This document shows positions 11,044 through 11,808 of a stretch of DNA of 11,808 bases, in pieces. This DNA is from Lachnospiraceae bacterium (GTDB lineage Bacteria; Bacillota_A; Clostridia; Lachnospirales; Lachnospiraceae), in the NCBI GenBank assembly GCA_009774655.1, contig VSOD01000095.1:1-11808 (forward strand). Reading direction: 5' to 3'. The position numbers and the translations under genes were made by a program. Each line of letters begins with the position of its first letter. Positions within the stretch are counted from its first letter, which is position 1. The notes under the pieces were generated by a model. That model did no database searches, was not told the DNA's origin, and saw only the letters and a program-made list of their open reading frames with translations.

Positions 11044-11659
11044 TCTTATTATCAATTTCCAGCTGTTCAGCTTTCACATCATAGGTCGGAAATATGAGTT
11101 TATCTTCCTCTGGGACGTGAATACGTATAATATCCCGAAACCGATCCAAGGATACCGGATAACGTCCTTCACGGGCTGCAGTGGTTATAAGCTGCAGCTT
11201 TTCTTCGCTATTCGGCACATCTATTCGGCACTTTCCCGGCACATGAAACTCTTCCATCGCTTTCTTTATACTCTCCGCAGACACCTTGTACTCCATCCCC
11301 ATTTCTGCTCCGGCCTTCATCTGTGTAAGGATCGGCTCTGCTACCTGTTTAAGTTCTTTAAACTTTGAAATGAGCAGATCCACTTTTTCGGTTGAATCTT
11401 CAAGTTCCTGCTTAAGTTCATGTGCATCACAGCTGAGTGTCACACCAAATATTTCTGCTGCAGGTCTTTTTGAATTAGATTCCGGATCCACGAATAACCT
11501 GTAATGCTGAGCCACCTCACTCGGAAACCTGTCCAGCATCTCAAAAGTATCCTTGATTCTCGCATAGACCTCATTCACAACCAGTGACTGGTTTTCTTTC
11601 TTTGCATACTCGCTAAAAAGTTCTTCAAGTGTTTTTCTCCTGTACTCAAGTAGTCTCAT
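10991..11659 (-). CDS. 222-aa hypothetical protein paired with an XRE regulator
   Basis: ATG at 11659 with GAGGAGG seven nt upstream; only 2 nt separate it from the stop of the XRE gene, so the two form an operon. The N-terminal half is helical and charged (EYRRKTLEELFSEYAKKENQSLVVNEVYARIKDTFEMLDRFPSEV), followed by a possible coiled coil (DAHELKQELEDSTEKVDLLISKFKELKQV) and a mixed C-terminal part (GKCRIDVPNSEEKLQLITTAAREGRYPV). No enzyme motif is visible. An HTH regulator followed by a partner protein is a common arrangement for phage lysogeny control or a toxin-antitoxin-type pair, but nothing here proves either. It might also be host DNA if the phage end lies near 10980. Confidence 0.72.
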   Translation of the reverse strand: MRLLEYRRKTLEELFSEYAKKENQSLVVNEVYARIKDTFEMLDRFPSEVAQHYRLFVDPESNSKRPAAEIFGVTLSCDAHELKQELEDSTEKVDLLISKFKELKQVAEPILTQMKAGAEMGMEYKVSAESIKKAMEEFHVPGKCRIDVPNSEEKLQLITTAAREGRYPVSLDRFRDIIRIHVPEEDKLIFPTYDVKAEQLEIDNKINQKLEEYRRRVLIEDE

Positions 11660-11661
11660 CC

Positions 11662-11808
11662 TTATACCTCCTCAAAAAGCTCTTCCATGCTGCATTTAAA
11701 TACCCTTGCGATCTGCCGTCCCAGGACCATGGTCGGCACCTTTGATCCGCGTTCGATCTGACAAATCATTGGCACTGAAATTCCTATCGTTTCTGCAAGT
11801 TCTTCCTG
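11662..11808 (-). CDS. XRE-family HTH regulator, partial (C-terminal part of the domain)
   Basis: An open frame runs in from the right edge and ends with TAA at 11664-11662. The 48 visible residues begin QEELAETIGISVPMICQIERG and end MEELFEEV, which is the recognition-helix half of a Cro/C1-type HTH (about helices 2-5). The IERG-x-KVPT turn and the FKCSMEELF end are typical. The N-terminus lies outside the window. It is the best repressor candidate seen, but it is transcribed in the same direction as the early genes, unlike Mu c. Confidence 0.85.
   Translation of the reverse strand, partial: QEELAETIGISVPMICQIERGSKVPTMVLGRQIARVFKCSMEELFEEV

Noticed and set aside
1..11808. tRNA, rRNA or CRISPR arrays
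   Set aside because: No cloverleaf, rRNA segment or regular repeat-spacer pattern was found by eye on either strand.

Overview
This window is the early and middle region, plus the start of the packaging region, of a Mu-like transposable phage or prophage from a Gram-positive host, most likely a Clostridia/Lachnospiraceae-type Firmicute. The evidence is strong AGGAGG-type ribosome binding sites, a moderate base composition, and Firmicute-phage small proteins beside Mu-family proteins. Almost all genes lie on the minus strand, so the phage reads from right to left.

Right end (about 10.4-11.8 kb): the C-terminal part of an XRE-type repressor-like protein is cut by the window edge. It is followed by a 222-aa protein of unknown function. 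An AT-rich zinc-ribbon gene on the plus strand converges on that gene and occupies the place where Mu has its c repressor. Between this gene and the early operon lies a divergent control region with repeated operator-like sites.

Early operon (about 10.4 to 3.46 kb, minus strand), in order of transcription: a 32-aa membrane peptide, a 68-aa protein, a 78-aa protein, the DDE transposase (MuA-like, D266/D332/E385), a 233-aa protein, a 66-aa protein, a 37-aa Cys-containing protein, the target-selection ATPase (MuB-like), a membrane-anchored lytic transglycosylase, Gam, GemA (gp16) and the activator Mor. A strong terminator closes this unit.

The most notable feature is RNA. Three self-cleaving ribozyme motifs can be folded by hand in the early transcript. 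Two are type II hammerheads (10402-10466 and 10001-10065). They form a 72-bp direct repeat whose six differences all fall in loops or keep a loop I/3' pseudoknot paired. The third is a P1-type twister (5555-5618) directly behind muB. Cleavage would cut the early mRNA into a leader, a 401-nt piece with two tiny ORFs, a 4,425-nt piece holding exactly the transposition module (78-aa gene to muB), and a downstream lysis/gam/gemA/mor message. This looks like a ribozyme-based mRNA partitioning system.

Middle/late part (about 3.43 kb to the left edge): a 44-aa membrane protein, a holin-like coiled-coil membrane protein, two tandem winged-helix proteins, a DUF3486 (Mu gp27-like, putative small terminase) protein, a small HTH protein flanked by short repeats and dyads, and the large terminase. 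The first 43 bases or so are not biological: positions 11-43 match the Illumina Nextera transposase adapter at 30 of 33 bases. The terminase therefore ends artificially and its last ~13 residues are adapter translation.
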